Positions 35,283-44,910 of a stretch of DNA of 64,000 nt are shown piece by piece. A model generated the notes under the pieces. The model had not been told where the DNA came from. It ran no database searches and worked only from the letters and a program-made list of their open reading frames with translations. A program made the position numbers and the translations under genes. This stretch comes from Acidobacteriota bacterium. GTDB lineage: Bacteria; Acidobacteriota; Thermoanaerobaculia; Multivoradales; Multivoraceae. The stretch is taken from assembly GCA_003388555.1 (NCBI GenBank), contig QQVD01000052.1, forward strand, positions 1-64,000, written 5' to 3'. Position 1 is the stretch's first letter. Every line of letters starts with the position of its first letter.

Positions 35283-35708
35283 TCAGCCGGCGAGCCGCGC
35301 CTGCAGGGTGATCTCCGCGTCGAGCAGCTTGGACACCGGGCAACCGGCCTTCGCCTTCTCCGCCGCTTCGGCGAACTGCTCGGCACTGGCTCCCGGTACC
35401 TCGGCCTCGACCTCGAGGTGCACCCGGGTGATCGCGAAGCCGCCATCGACCTGCTCGAGGCTCACCGTCGCCGCGGTGTCGATCCGCTCCGGGGTGTGTC
35501 CGCCATCGCCGAGGATCTTCGAGAGGGCCATCGAGAAGCAGCCGGCGTGAGCGGCTCCGATCAGCTCCTCGGGATTCGTCCCTTTGCCGTCCTCGAAGCG
35601 GGTGCCGAACGAGTACTGGGTGGCGGAGAGCACTCCGCTGTCGGTGGTCATCGTGCCGCGGCCGTCGCGCAGGGATCCCTGCCATCGGGCGCTTGCCTTG
35701 CGTTTCAT
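35283..35708 (-). CDS. osmC: OsmC family peroxidase (organic hydroperoxide reductase)
   Basis: 141 aa, ATG with AGGAGG nine bases upstream. The two catalytic cysteines are Cys57 ([11 protein letters not shown]) and Cys123 ([10 protein letters not shown]), and '[12 protein letters not shown]' is the OsmC/Ohr signature. It reduces organic peroxides with lipoyl or thiol donors. Full length for the family. It lies 3 kb from the selenoperoxiredoxin, so this stretch has two peroxide-detoxifying genes. Confidence 0.95.
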   Translation of the reverse strand: MKRKASARWQGSLRDGRGTMTTDSGVLSATQYSFGTRFEDGKGTNPEELIGAAHAGCFSMALSKILGDGGHTPERIDTAATVSLEQVDGGFAITRVHLEVEAEVPGASAEQFAEAAEKAKAGCPVSKLLDAEITLQARLAG

Positions 35709-35944
35709 CTCTGGTCCTCCTGCTGGGGTCCGGTGGGGTCCGGTTCGGTCGACCCGGATTCGGTGCGGCCTCGCACGGAGCGGGGCGCCGGGCGTCGCCT
35801 GCGTGCCGCCTGAGAGTTGGAAAGGTGGACAGCGCCTTCGCGACGGCCGATGCTAACCACTGACGTCGCCCTCGTTGCCTTCGTTTCGTCCGCCGCGTCT
35901 CTCGCGCCGCCGTCCGCCTGCGCTCCCTCGGCGACCGCGAGCCC

Positions 35945-37240
35945 CTAGTCGGCGGGGGGCCCGACGCGGAAGGCCAGCCGGTCGCCTTCCGGCCGCGTCG
36001 GCGCCACGACTTCGCTCGCCGCCGCCGGCCCGGTGTCGCCGGTGGCGACGTCGAACCGGCGCCCCACCGCGTTGCCCGCGAGATCCTCGATGGCGGGCGG
36101 CACGACCAGCACGTAGCTGCCGGGGCGCCACGGTCGGCGCGGCGTGAAGCTCCAATGATCGCCGCCGGGAGTGGTCTCGGCGTCGCCGGCGACAAGCTCG
36201 CCCCGCATGTCGGTGACGGTGAGCATGCGGCGGGCGATCTCGGGGTCGAGGAGATCGTCGAAGCGCACCTCGAGCGGGCTGTCGCCTTCCGCCGGCGGGA
36301 CGAGGACCCAGGTACCGGGGTGGGGCGGATCGCGGTCCACGTCACCGGTCTCGAAGCGATGACGATGGGTTGCGAGCTCCTCCCCGTCGACGCTGCGCAG
36401 CGGCGGGCCGATCTCGAGCTCGTAGCGGCGTCCGGGTTCGAGCACCGGTCCGAGCTCGCGGTTGGGTCCCACCCCGCGCTTGATGCGGCCGGGATCGAGG
36501 AAGAGGGTGAGGCGACGGCGCTCGGCGTCCCAGAGGCCGTCCGGGATGTCGACGAACGGCAGCGGCAGTGGACGACCGGCGTCGTCGCGGAGAACCACGG
36601 AACGGGCGACGTCGCGCGGCTGCATCGGTCGGGAGAAGTGCACGTAGACGCGCAGCAGGTTGGCCGGAACGCGCTGCCCCGGCGGCGGCCAGACGGACGA
36701 CACCTGCGGTGCCGCCGCCGGCGCGGCGGGCATCGACAGAGTGGCGACGAGGCGTCGGCTCCCTGCCTCGCGCCGTCCGCCTGCGGCGCTGCGAGGCGAG
36801 CCGCGTGTCTGGGCGAGTCGGGCCAGATCGACGCAGGCCCAGTAGTCGACACCGCCGACGAAGGCGAAGCGCGGGGTGAAGCGCAGCTCGTCTTCGTGGC
36901 GGCTCCAGCGTCCGAGGATCGTCGGCTGGCCGTCGGGATGGAGGCATCCCCCGGTCCCTCCGGGCTCTGGTGCGGGCGGCTGGCCGGTGTAGACCGCCAG
37001 GACCGCGGCCAGCTCGCGTGGGTCCTCGGCAGCGACGAATCCGTCGCCATCGAGCGGAAGGCCAACGAGCGCCGCGCCGCTCAGCGAAGCGCCGGTCTCG
37101 TCGAGCACCAGGATCGGCTCGTCGGCCGGCCCGCCGCGGCAGCCAGCCGTGATCACGATGCCGAGCGCCACGAGCGTGCGCGGCTCGACTCGAGGCCGGC
37201 TCGGCCGACTCCGCGAAGGCGGCCGCGCCGAGGGGCCCAA
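35945..37240 (-). CDS. predicted lipoprotein with Ig-like (SbsA-type) domains
   Basis: 431 aa. The signal region ends in 'LGIVITAGC', a lipobox-like site with Cys34. Two Big/SbsA-type domains follow, seen as 'PPPGQRVPANLLRVYVHFSRPMQPRDV' and later 'PLEVRFDDLLDPEIARRMLTV'. It starts 2 bp after the stop of the upstream secreted protein gene, so the two are coupled and probably function together on the cell surface. No catalytic motif was seen. The start is uncertain, given a long basic leader before the hydrophobic core. Confidence 0.72.
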   Translation of the reverse strand: MGPSARPPSRSRPSRPRVEPRTLVALGIVITAGCRGGPADEPILVLDETGASLSGAALVGLPLDGDGFVAAEDPRELAAVLAVYTGQPPAPEPGGTGGCLHPDGQPTILGRWSRHEDELRFTPRFAFVGGVDYWACVDLARLAQTRGSPRSAAGGRREAGSRRLVATLSMPAAPAAAPQVSSVWPPPGQRVPANLLRVYVHFSRPMQPRDVARSVVLRDDAGRPLPLPFVDIPDGLWDAERRRLTLFLDPGRIKRGVGPNRELGPVLEPGRRYELEIGPPLRSVDGEELATHRHRFETGDVDRDPPHPGTWVLVPPAEGDSPLEVRFDDLLDPEIARRMLTVTDMRGELVAGDAETTPGGDHWSFTPRRPWRPGSYVLVVPPAIEDLAGNAVGRRFDVATGDTGPAAASEVVAPTRPEGDRLAFRVGPPAD

Positions 37241-37242
37241 GA

Positions 37243-38436
37243 TCAGCCGCGGCGCAGCGGCAGGGTGGCGAGGTTCAGGGTGCCGCTCGGCATCCTCTGC
37301 ACGGTGAGCAGGAACGCGTCACCCATCTTGTCGAGCTGCTGGATACCGGTCGGCGAGCGCCTGACGTGCTCGACCCCTGCGGTGTAGCCAGGGACCTTCT
37401 CGGTGATCGAGCCGTCGAAGGCAGCGATCGCCGCCGTCTCGATGATCATCAACGGTAGCGAGCTGTTGGCCATGGCGATGCGGTCGCCGCCGGGCCCCTG
37501 GATGCGCACCATGTCGAGGGGGTAGTTGCCCGCTCCGAGCTCGGCGATGGTGCGACCCTTGACGTGGCTCTCGTCGCGGAGCGCGTCGGCGTCGAAGAGC
37601 GCCAGGGGCGTGCACAGGTAGGCGGCCAGGATCCTCTCCTCGCCGTCGATCTCCAGCGGCACGAAAGTGCGGATCGGCGCGTGTGTCTCGTACTCGCCGT
37701 GTGCACCGTGGTACACCTCGACCGTGGTCACGCTGGTGCTGGCCGCAGTGCCCAGCGGAAGCGAGATCTTCCACAGGGCCGAGGAGAACTCCTCGTTCGA
37801 CAGCCCGGCGACGTACAGTGTCTTTCCCGAGACCGCCAGATCGGTGATCGTGTCGGTGCGCAGCGACAGCTCCTGCATCCAGGCGTGCTTCTTCTCCTCC
37901 GAGACGGGAGAGGGCAGCGCGACGCGGGCGAGGTCGGCGCCGCTGAGCGGATACTCGGTGATGGCGCCCCCGGGGTCGACCGTGAGCAGGATGTCGGCGT
38001 CGGCGACGTGATTCGGCAGCTGCCAGGCGTTCGTCCACCCGGCGCGGCCGCGCGAGACCGCGAGGAAGACGCGATTCGAGCTCGGGTGCACCGCCAGGTC
38101 GTGCAGCATGATCTCGCCCGGGCTGGTGCCGAGTCGGGCCGCGATCTTCGCTTCGAGGTCCACCACCTCGAAGGCCGTGGGCTCGTGGCGGGCCGGCTCT
38201 TCGGTGGTCACGGCGAACACCGCGCCACCGCGGCTGTCGCCGATGTAGAGGGTGCCGTCGGGGCCGAAGGCGAGAGCGCTCAGGGAACGTGGCGCGGCGG
38301 TGGCACCGGCATCGCTGGACGGCGTACCGACTGTGGCCGTCGCGGTCTCGTGATTCGCTGTCGGAACGGCCGCGGCGAGCAGCGCGAGGCCGAGCAGCAC
38401 GGCGGCGGCGAGGCAGAGGGCGGAGCGGAGCCGCAT
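37243..38436 (-). CDS. secreted beta-propeller-like protein of unknown function
   Basis: 397 aa from an ATG with a strong SD (AAGGAGA) in the leader CACGAGAAGGAGACTC. Residues 1-24 form a signal peptide. The body has 'ALAFGPDGTLYIGDSRGG', 'LAVHPSSNRVFLAVSRG' and 'ITDLAVSGKTLYVAGL', i.e. strand repeats of a six- or seven-bladed propeller like those of NHL or strictosidine-synthase-like proteins. It likely acts as a periplasmic binding or scaffold protein coupled to the lipoprotein gene immediately downstream. Confidence 0.78.
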   Translation of the reverse strand: MRLRSALCLAAAVLLGLALLAAAVPTANHETATATVGTPSSDAGATAAPRSLSALAFGPDGTLYIGDSRGGAVFAVTTEEPARHEPTAFEVVDLEAKIAARLGTSPGEIMLHDLAVHPSSNRVFLAVSRGRAGWTNAWQLPNHVADADILLTVDPGGAITEYPLSGADLARVALPSPVSEEKKHAWMQELSLRTDTITDLAVSGKTLYVAGLSNEEFSSALWKISLPLGTAASTSVTTVEVYHGAHGEYETHAPIRTFVPLEIDGEERILAAYLCTPLALFDADALRDESHVKGRTIAELGAGNYPLDMVRIQGPGGDRIAMANSSLPLMIIETAAIAAFDGSITEKVPGYTAGVEHVRRSPTGIQQLDKMGDAFLLTVQRMPSGTLNLATLPLRRG

Positions 38437-38622
38437 GGGAGTCTCCTTCTCGTGGTGGCGCGACTCCCTTTGGAGGCGCGAGCTGTGGAGTGTCGACCAT
38501 GATACGGCCGCGGGCGGCTGCGGGTTCGACCCCTGTGGTTCGGACGACTGCGAACCGTAAGCCCCTAAGATGGAGGCGTCCTGCCGCGCCCGGTCTCTCG
38601 GTCCGGCGAGCGGCCCGCGAAG

Positions 38623-41600
38623 ATGAGCCACTCCTCCGACCGCACGCACGACCGCGAGCACGACCAACGACGCCGCACCGCGGGCGCAGGCAGGCCAGTC
38701 GGCCCCGAGGCGTTCGCCCGCTTCTCGGCGGCGCTCGACCGCTTCGCCGAGTCGCCCCCGGAGCGCTGGCCGGAGATCGCCGCAAAGGTGTTCGACGACG
38801 ATTCGGAGCGCGTCTGGGCGCTGCGGCTGGCGCGCGAGGAGCTGCTCGACGACGAGTCCGTCCCCGCGGACCGCGGACCGCTGCGGTCGGCGTCGGCCGC
38901 CGAGCTGCTGCCCGAGCTGGTCGGGGAGATCTCGGGCGACGAGGATGGGGAGGCCGTCTCGGGGGATCCCCTACCAGCGACCCTCGGCGACTTCCGCGTC
39001 CTCCACCGGCTCGGCAGCGGCGGCATGGGGGAGGTCTTCCTCGGCGTGCGCCAGCGCGACGGTTTCGAGCAGCGCGCCGCGGTCAAGCGCATGGGGCCGC
39101 GACGGCTCGACGCCGAGGCCGAGAGCCGCTTCCGCCGCGAGCGCGAGATCCTCGCCGGTCTCGAGCATCCTGGCATCGCTCGGCTGATCGACGGCGGGGT
39201 GAGCGACGATGGCCGTCCCTACTACGCCATGGAGTTGATCGACGGCCGACCGATCACCGAGGCGTGCGACGACCAGCGGCTGACGCTCGAGGAGCGCATC
39301 GAGGTCTTCCTGCAGGTGTGCGACGCGGTCGCCGCCGCCCACCGGCACCTGGTGCTGCACCGCGACCTCAAGCCGGCCAACATCCTGATGACCGCCGAAC
39401 GGCGGATCAAGCTGGTCGACTTCGGCATCGCCAAGCCACTGGTCGAGAGACCGGAGGACGCCGTCGGTGGCTCCGAGTCGACGGTGCTCGCGTTCACCCC
39501 CGAATACGCAGCGCCGGAGCAGCGCCTCGGCCGCGCCACGTCGACCGCGACCGACATCTACGCCCTCGGCCTGGTGCTCTACGAGGTGCTGATCGGCATC
39601 AGCGCCCACCGGGCCAGCAGCGACTCCGGCAGTAGCGGGCCGGCGTCGATCCCCGAGGTGCCAGAGGCGCACCGCGCCCTGGACCGCTTCGAGACGAACG
39701 CCCCGGGCGACCTGGCCGAGCTCGCCGCTCGCCGCGGCACGTCGCCCGGTCGGCTGCGGCGCGAGCTGCGTGGCGACCTCGGCAACATCCTCGGCGTCGC
39801 GCTGCGGCCCGAGCCCGGCGAGCGCTACCCGAGCGTCGAGGCGTTGAACAGCGACCTGCGGGCCTACCTCGAGCGACGACCGGTGAGCGCCACGCGGAGC
39901 AACGCCTGGTACCGCGTCCGCAAGCTGACGGAGCGCCACCGCTGGACCGTCGCGGCGGCGGGGGTGGCGCTCGTCGCTCTGGCGCTCGGTGCGGTCGGTA
40001 CTCTCTCGCAGCGGGATCGCGCGCGCAGCGAGCGCGACCGGGCGCTCGAGGCGGAGGCGGAGGCCGCGGCGATCAACCGGTTCCTTGTCGAGGACCTGCT
40101 GGGCAGCCTGTCGCCCGGCGAGGCCGCCGCCAGCCAGGTCTCGCTCGGCGAGCTCACCGACCAGGCGGCGCGACGACTACGCGCCTCGCTGGGCGAGACG
40201 CCGGAGATCCGGCGAGCGATCCACCTGCGCTTGGCGGAGATCTACCTCGAGCAGGGGAACGGCCCAGCCGCGCTGGAGCAGATCACGGCGGCGTCGGCGA
40301 GCGCCGTCTCGCCGGACGAGGAGGGCGAGCGCCGCGCCGCTCTGCTGCGGGCGCGCGCACTGGTGTCGGTCGGCGAGTTCGACGCGGCGCAGGAGATCGT
40401 CGACAGGCTGCGTCGGGCGAGAGTTGCCGGAGGAGAAGCGGCGGTGACGGCGGGGCGCAAGGCCGATGTGCCCTTCGACCTGATCGAGGCCGAGATCTTG
40501 CGTCAGCGTGGAGACTGGTTCCGTGCCGAACAGCTGTTGCGACGAGCGATCGGCGAGCTCGGCTCTGGCTCCCGGGAGCAGCTCCAGCAGGCGCGGGGGC
40601 AGCTGAGCGCGGTGCTGATGGAGCAGCGGCGCGCTCCCGAGGCGATCGAGCTGCTCCGTGAGCTCCTGGAGCAGCAGACCGCCGAGCTCGGTGAGGACCA
40701 TCCCGATACGCTGCTGACCTCCAACACGCTGACCCAGGCGCTCGATCGGGCGGAGCACCGGCGGCAGGCGCTGGAGAACGCCGAACGCACCTTCGAAAGG
40801 GCGCGGCGGGTGCTCGGCGAGGACCATCCGCAGACGCTCGCCAGCATGAACCGGCTGGGCATCGCGCAGCGCGACTTCGATCTCGAGCGAGCCGCGGAGA
40901 CCTTCCGCGAGATCGCGATCCTGGCGACGCGCCGCTTCGGCGAGCGCAGTCCCAGGGCGATCACCGCGAGAATGAACGAGGGTGTCGTGCTGGCGGACCT
41001 CGGTCGCTATGCGGAGGCCGAGGAGCTCTATCGAGAGACCCACCGGCTCTACGTGGAGGTGCTCGGCGAAGACCATCCGTCGACAGTACGGGCGCTGAGC
41101 AACCTCGAGTCGCTCCTGCGCCGCATGGAGCGCACCGCCGACGCCGACCGGATGGTCGAGCGCCTGATCGAGCTGGGGCGCAGCGAGGCGCGCAAGCCGT
41201 CGCCGGATCCGACCCGCCTGTCCGACTTCGCCAGCCGGCTCGCACAGCGTTTTCCGCAGCGCTACCGCGATCTCGACGAGGCCCTGGAGTACTCGCTACG
41301 CGCCGAGGAGCTGAGCGGCGGACGCTCGTTCGCAGTGCAGTCGACGTTGGCGCAGATCCGGCGGATCCGCGGCGAGAACCAGGAGGCGTTCGAGGCCTTC
41401 GAACGGGTTCTCGAGTCTCCCGAAGCGGTCTACACCTTCTCGCTCGAACGCGATCTGATCGATCTGGGGATCGACTCGGGGGATGTGGCGAGGGCCGAGC
41501 GGGCGCTGCTGCGCATCCAGCAGCTTCGCGCCGAGACACGGCCTCCTGGCGACCGTCTGCACAGCGTCAGCCACCGGAGACTGAGTGAGCTGTACCGGCG

Positions 41601-41904
41601 GGCGGAGCGTCTCGACGCCGCTCTGCGCTCGGCCCACGCCGCCGTGGAGCGGGCGGAGCGCTGCTGCGCAGCGCAGAGCGCCGAGGCGGCCTTCGCCGTC
41701 CAGCAGCGGGGCCGCGTGCTGACCGACCTGGGGCGCTTCGACGAGGCCCGGGCGGCGTTCGACGAGGCGATCGACCGGCTGGAGAGCCTGCCGGAGGGCA
41801 CGACGCGGGAGGTCGAAGAGGTGCGGGAGGATCTCGACAGGATGGAGCGAGCGCGCCGAGCTGCCAGCGTCGGTGCTCGGCGGTCCTCTCCGCCGGATGC
41901 GTGA
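38623..41904 (+). CDS. transmembrane Ser/Thr protein kinase with long TPR domain
   Basis: 1093 aa. Kinase domain about 123-425: Gly loop LGSGGMGEVF region (130-139), Lys155, catalytic LHRDLKPAN with Asp248, DFG 266-268 and APE-like 'YAAPEQ'. All canonical residues are present. A single membrane helix (about 445-465, VAAAGVALVALALGAVGTL) precedes some 600 residues of tetratricopeptide repeats (periodic 'LGEDHPQTLASMNRLG', 'LGEDHPSTVRALSNLE'). A short N-terminal cytoplasmic part precedes the kinase. It converges with two overlapping ECF sigma genes 92 bp away. It probably transduces a signal to such factors, but the partner is not proven. Confidence 0.94.
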   Translation: MSHSSDRTHDREHDQRRRTAGAGRPVGPEAFARFSAALDRFAESPPERWPEIAAKVFDDDSERVWALRLAREELLDDESVPADRGPLRSASAAELLPELVGEISGDEDGEAVSGDPLPATLGDFRVLHRLGSGGMGEVFLGVRQRDGFEQRAAVKRMGPRRLDAEAESRFRREREILAGLEHPGIARLIDGGVSDDGRPYYAMELIDGRPITEACDDQRLTLEERIEVFLQVCDAVAAAHRHLVLHRDLKPANILMTAERRIKLVDFGIAKPLVERPEDAVGGSESTVLAFTPEYAAPEQRLGRATSTATDIYALGLVLYEVLIGISAHRASSDSGSSGPASIPEVPEAHRALDRFETNAPGDLAELAARRGTSPGRLRRELRGDLGNILGVALRPEPGERYPSVEALNSDLRAYLERRPVSATRSNAWYRVRKLTERHRWTVAAAGVALVALALGAVGTLSQRDRARSERDRALEAEAEAAAINRFLVEDLLGSLSPGEAAASQVSLGELTDQAARRLRASLGETPEIRRAIHLRLAEIYLEQGNGPAALEQITAASASAVSPDEEGERRAALLRARALVSVGEFDAAQEIVDRLRRARVAGGEAAVTAGRKADVPFDLIEAEILRQRGDWFRAEQLLRRAIGELGSGSREQLQQARGQLSAVLMEQRRAPEAIELLRELLEQQTAELGEDHPDTLLTSNTLTQALDRAEHRRQALENAERTFERARRVLGEDHPQTLASMNRLGIAQRDFDLERAAETFREIAILATRRFGERSPRAITARMNEGVVLADLGRYAEAEELYRETHRLYVEVLGEDHPSTVRALSNLESLLRRMERTADADRMVERLIELGRSEARKPSPDPTRLSDFASRLAQRFPQRYRDLDEALEYSLRAEELSGGRSFAVQSTLAQIRRIRGENQEAFEAFERVLESPEAVYTFSLERDLIDLGIDSGDVARAERALLRIQQLRAETRPPGDRLHSVSHRRLSELYRRAERLDAALRSAHAAVERAERCCAAQSAEAAFAVQQRGRVLTDLGRFDEARAAFDEAIDRLESLPEGTTREVEEVREDLDRMERARRAASVGARRSSPPDA

Positions 41905-41996
41905 ACCTTCGCGGACCCGTCTGGCGCGACGAAACACCGCCTGCGCTCGGCTCCACGAGGGTCGCCACGGGCTCCCCGGCGCGGTGTCCCACGGCG

Positions 41997-42548
41997 TCAG
42001 CGGTCGTTCCGATGTCCCAGTCGGGTCTCCAGCCAGGCCCTGGCCCTGGCCCACTCCCGCCTCAGGGTGCGCTGGCTGAGCTCGAGCACGAGCGAGGACT
42101 CCTCGCGCGACAGGCCGGCGAAGAACTGACATTCGATCACCTGCGCAAGCCTCGGCTCGCTCCGCGCCAGCTCGTCGAGTGCCCGGTCGAGGTCGATCAG
42201 CTGCTCGGCCTGGGCCGCCACCCGTGCCGCGGGGTGCCCCACCTCGGTCAGCGTCTCGGCGAAGCGGCCGCCGCCTCGCTTTCCGGTCAGCCGCTTGCGT
42301 GCGTGATCCACCAGCAGGTGGCGCATCGCCTTGGTGGCGCTGGCCAGGAAGTGCTCGTCGTCCGAATAGTCGGCTGGCGAACGCGCCAGGCGCAGGTAGG
42401 CCTCGTGCACCACGGCCGTGGTGTCGAGGGTGTCGGGCATGCCCGATCGGCGCTTCTGGCCGCGCGCCACGCGGCGCAGCTCTTGATAGAGCGTCGCAAC
42501 GAGCTCGTCGAGTCGCTCGTGCGCGGCGTCGTCGCGGTCAGTCGTCAC
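41997..42548 (-). CDS. ECF-type sigma factor (second of a tandem pair)
   Basis: 183 aa. Region 2 shows 'TLDTTAVVHEAYLRL' and 'AMRHLLVDHARKRLTGKRGGG'; region 4 is 'LSREESSLVLELSQRTLRREWARARAWL'. It is of the SigX6-like branch. Its start overlaps the 3' end of the upstream sigma gene by 11 bp, so both are made from one transcript. Convergent to a kinase-TPR gene. No anti-sigma gene is present. Confidence 0.93.
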   Translation of the reverse strand: MTTDRDDAAHERLDELVATLYQELRRVARGQKRRSGMPDTLDTTAVVHEAYLRLARSPADYSDDEHFLASATKAMRHLLVDHARKRLTGKRGGGRFAETLTEVGHPAARVAAQAEQLIDLDRALDELARSEPRLAQVIECQFFAGLSREESSLVLELSQRTLRREWARARAWLETRLGHRNDR

Positions 42549-43170
42549 CGTCGCCGCCGGCGTTCGAGGCGACGTCTGCCTTCATCTCGCGCCGCAGCCA
42601 GGCGCGAGCGAACGCGGTGTCGCGGTTGACGCTGCGCGCCGACATCTCGAGTGTCTGTGCCGTCTCTTCGACCGTGAGGCCGCCGAAGACGCGGCACTCC
42701 AGGACACGGGCGGGGCGTGGATGCTCGCGAGCCAGTCGTTCGAGGTGCGTGTCGAGCTCCAGGATCTCGGCCGCGGCGGTGTCGGCGGGGGAAGGGGCCG
42801 GAGTCAGCTCCTCGTCGAGCGTGGCCGGGCGCTCACCGGCGCCGCGCTTCTTGCGTCCGCGGCGCCGTGCCGCGTCGACCAGCACGTTGCGCATGGCGCG
42901 GGTGGCGGCACCGAAGAAGTAGGAGCGACTGCGCAGCGGCAGCTCGGGTGCCTGCACCAGCCGCAGGTAGGTCTCGTGCACCAGGCCGGTGGTGTCCAGC
43001 GTGTGCAGGCCGCCGCCGCGCCGGATCTGGAGATGGGCTACGCGGCGCAGCTCGTCGTAGACCGCCGGCACCAGCCGGTCGAGCACCTCGCGATCCTCGA
43101 GCGGCTCTTCGTCGCTGTGTGACCCCAGCTCGAGCAGGGTCGCGGTGAGATCTGCGGCCGGGGTGCTCAA
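42538..43170 (-). CDS. ECF-type sigma factor (first of a tandem pair)
   Basis: 210 aa. Region 2: 'HTLDTTGLVHETYLRLV' and 'AMRNVLVDAARRRGRKKRG'; region 4: 'LTVEETAQTLEMSARSVNRDTAFARAWLRREM'. It shares the branch of the neighbouring sigma factor but is clearly divergent, so the pair is not a recent duplication. It is transcribed away from the purine-rich tract at 43281, which therefore lies in its promoter region. The short linker between the sigma regions is Pro/Thr-rich. Confidence 0.93.
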   Translation of the reverse strand: MSTPAADLTATLLELGSHSDEEPLEDREVLDRLVPAVYDELRRVAHLQIRRGGGLHTLDTTGLVHETYLRLVQAPELPLRSRSYFFGAATRAMRNVLVDAARRRGRKKRGAGERPATLDEELTPAPSPADTAAAEILELDTHLERLAREHPRPARVLECRVFGGLTVEETAQTLEMSARSVNRDTAFARAWLRREMKADVASNAGGDGDD

Positions 43171-43280
43171 CTGCTCCTCCTAGATCGGGAGTCCGATCCT
43201 AGCGAACCGAACGAGGGGCCCTCTGGTCGACCGTACGGACCGGCAGAGTGGCGCGCCGCGCGGTCGGACGTCGGAGGTGT

Positions 43281-43410
43281 GGGGAGAAGGGAGAAGGGAG
43301 AAGGGAAAGGCAAAAGGGAAAAGGGAAAAGGGACAAGGGAAAAGGGAAGAGGGAAAGGGAAGAGGGAAAGGGGAAAGGGAAAAGGGGAAAGGGGAGAGGG
43401 AGAGAAGGGA
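43281..43410 (+). repeat. 130-bp polypurine tract of GGGAAA-type repeats
   Basis: On the plus strand this is almost pure A/G with only two C residues (43311, 43334), built of GGGA(A)n units, with many GGG runs. It fills most of the 354-bp gap between the sigma pair (start 43170) and the secreted-protein gene (start 43525), with no gene. Possible roles: H-DNA/G-quadruplex structure in the divergent promoter region, or a length-variable tract. No direct evidence of function. Confidence 0.85.
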
Positions 43411-43524
43411 TCAGGGGACAGGGGAGAGCGGTCAGGGGACGGGGGAAGAGGCGAGACCGCTACCTGGTCTTCGCCCTCCCGCGCGAAGTGAGGGCGAGGA
43501 GAAGAGGAGAGGAGAGGCAGTGCC

Positions 43525-44784
43525 ATGAACGGACGCGGTGAGCGGCGCCGAGAGCGCGGTCGTCGGTGGGCGGGACGAAGCGGACCGCCGTTGGCGCGCC
43601 TCTTGGTCGCGGTTCTGGTTCTCGTGTCGGGTGCGCTGATGTTCTGCGCTGCGGCGTCGGCACGTCAGTTCGTGGTCACGTCGAGTGGCGACCAGGGCGA
43701 CGCGAACCCGGGCAACGGCTTCTGCGCCACCCCGGGGATGTTCGCCTCCTGCACCCTGCGGGCGGCGGTCGAGGAGGCCAACGCCTACCCGGGTGCCGAC
43801 GAGATCGTCATCGGCGCGGGCACGATATCGCTCGCCAGCGGCCAGCTCTCGATCGACGACGACGTCTCGATCCGGGGCGCGGGCGCCCGCCAGACGATCG
43901 TGCGAACCAACGGCGGTGGACACCGGATCGCCCAGGTCGGCTCGTCGATCGCGGTGACGATCTCGGACCTGACGCTGCGCGGCGGCGGCGGCGCTCAGAC
44001 CTCCGTCGGAGGAGCGGTCTTCAACAGCGGAGATCTCGTCCTCACGAGGGTCTGGCTCGACGCCAACCGCGCCGCAAGCTGCGGCGCGGTATACGTCACC
44101 GGTTCGCTGCTGGTCCGCGACTCGACGCTGACGGCGAACTTCTCCTACGCGGCTGGAGGCGCGGGTGGCGCCCTGTGTCTGGTCAACGGCGCCGTCGCGA
44201 CGCTGATCAACGCGACCCTGCACGGCAACGCCGCGAGCGAGGGTGGCGCGATCTTCACCACCGGCATGCAGAGCTCACTCGAGCTCTACTCCTGCACCTT
44301 CATCGACAATGTCGACACGGAACCGACGGGACGGCCGAGCAGCGCGCTCGAGATAGGGCTCGGCGCCCTGCACCTCGACAAGACCCTCATCGTCGGGAGC
44401 TGCGCTTTCGCTCGCGTCCTGCCGGCGCGCGACCATCGCGCGGTGACCTCGAACGGAGGCAACATCGAGAGCCCCGGGGAGGGCTGCCTGCTCGGAGCGC
44501 CCGGTGACCTGAACCTGGTGGCGCGGCGCGATCTCCACCTCGGCACGCTCGGCGACTACGGCGGACCGGTCCCGACCGTGCTGCCCGGCACCCTGAGCGT
44601 CGCGGTGGAGCCGCCACTCAGCGGCGCTGCGTGCAGTGCCGAGGATGCTCGTGGGGCGCCGAGGGTCGGGCGCTGCGACGTCGGCGCCGTCGAGCGTCAG
44701 CTCGGCGATCCCGAATCGGGGCCGCTGTTCGAGGACGACTGGGAGTCGGGAGACCTCTCGGCGTGGAGCGCGGCCGCTCCCTGA
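43525..44784 (+). CDS. secreted CSLREA-type beta-helix protein with FESGD/W-S tail
   Basis: 419 aa. A basic leader and hydrophobic core (LLVAVLVLVSGALMFCAAASA) form the signal peptide. Next comes a CSLREA-like block, 'CTLRAAVEEANAYPGADEI', then right-handed beta-helix rungs ('GGAVFNSGDLVLTRVWLDAN', 'GGAIFTTG'). The C-terminal end matches the choice-of-anchor Q type ('GDYGGPVPTVLPG', 'DVGAVER') and finishes in FEDDWESGDLSAWSAAAP, the same tail as the protein at 209. It is likely an extracellular or surface protein with unknown ligand. GAGAGG lies about 12 bases upstream of the start. Confidence 0.85.
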   Translation: MNGRGERRRERGRRWAGRSGPPLARLLVAVLVLVSGALMFCAAASARQFVVTSSGDQGDANPGNGFCATPGMFASCTLRAAVEEANAYPGADEIVIGAGTISLASGQLSIDDDVSIRGAGARQTIVRTNGGGHRIAQVGSSIAVTISDLTLRGGGGAQTSVGGAVFNSGDLVLTRVWLDANRAASCGAVYVTGSLLVRDSTLTANFSYAAGGAGGALCLVNGAVATLINATLHGNAASEGGAIFTTGMQSSLELYSCTFIDNVDTEPTGRPSSALEIGLGALHLDKTLIVGSCAFARVLPARDHRAVTSNGGNIESPGEGCLLGAPGDLNLVARRDLHLGTLGDYGGPVPTVLPGTLSVAVEPPLSGAACSAEDARGAPRVGRCDVGAVERQLGDPESGPLFEDDWESGDLSAWSAAAP

Positions 44785-44785
44785 G

Positions 44786-44882
44786 GCCACAGAGACAGTG
44801 CCACAGTGCCACAGAGCCACAGAGCCACAGAGCCACAGAGCCGCAGAGCCGCAGAGCCACAGGGCCGTAGAGCCACAGGGTC
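44786..44882 (+). repeat. 9-bp minisatellite, unit GCCACAGAG
   Basis: About ten imperfect copies of GCCACAGAG (variants GCCGCAGAG, GCCACAGGG, GCCGTAGAG) directly after the secreted-protein stop and before the convergent kinase gene's stop at 44911. Noncoding; the copy number probably varies between strains. Confidence 0.85.
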
Positions 44883-44910
44883 GCGGATCGGTCCCCCGCG
44901 ATGGAGCCGT

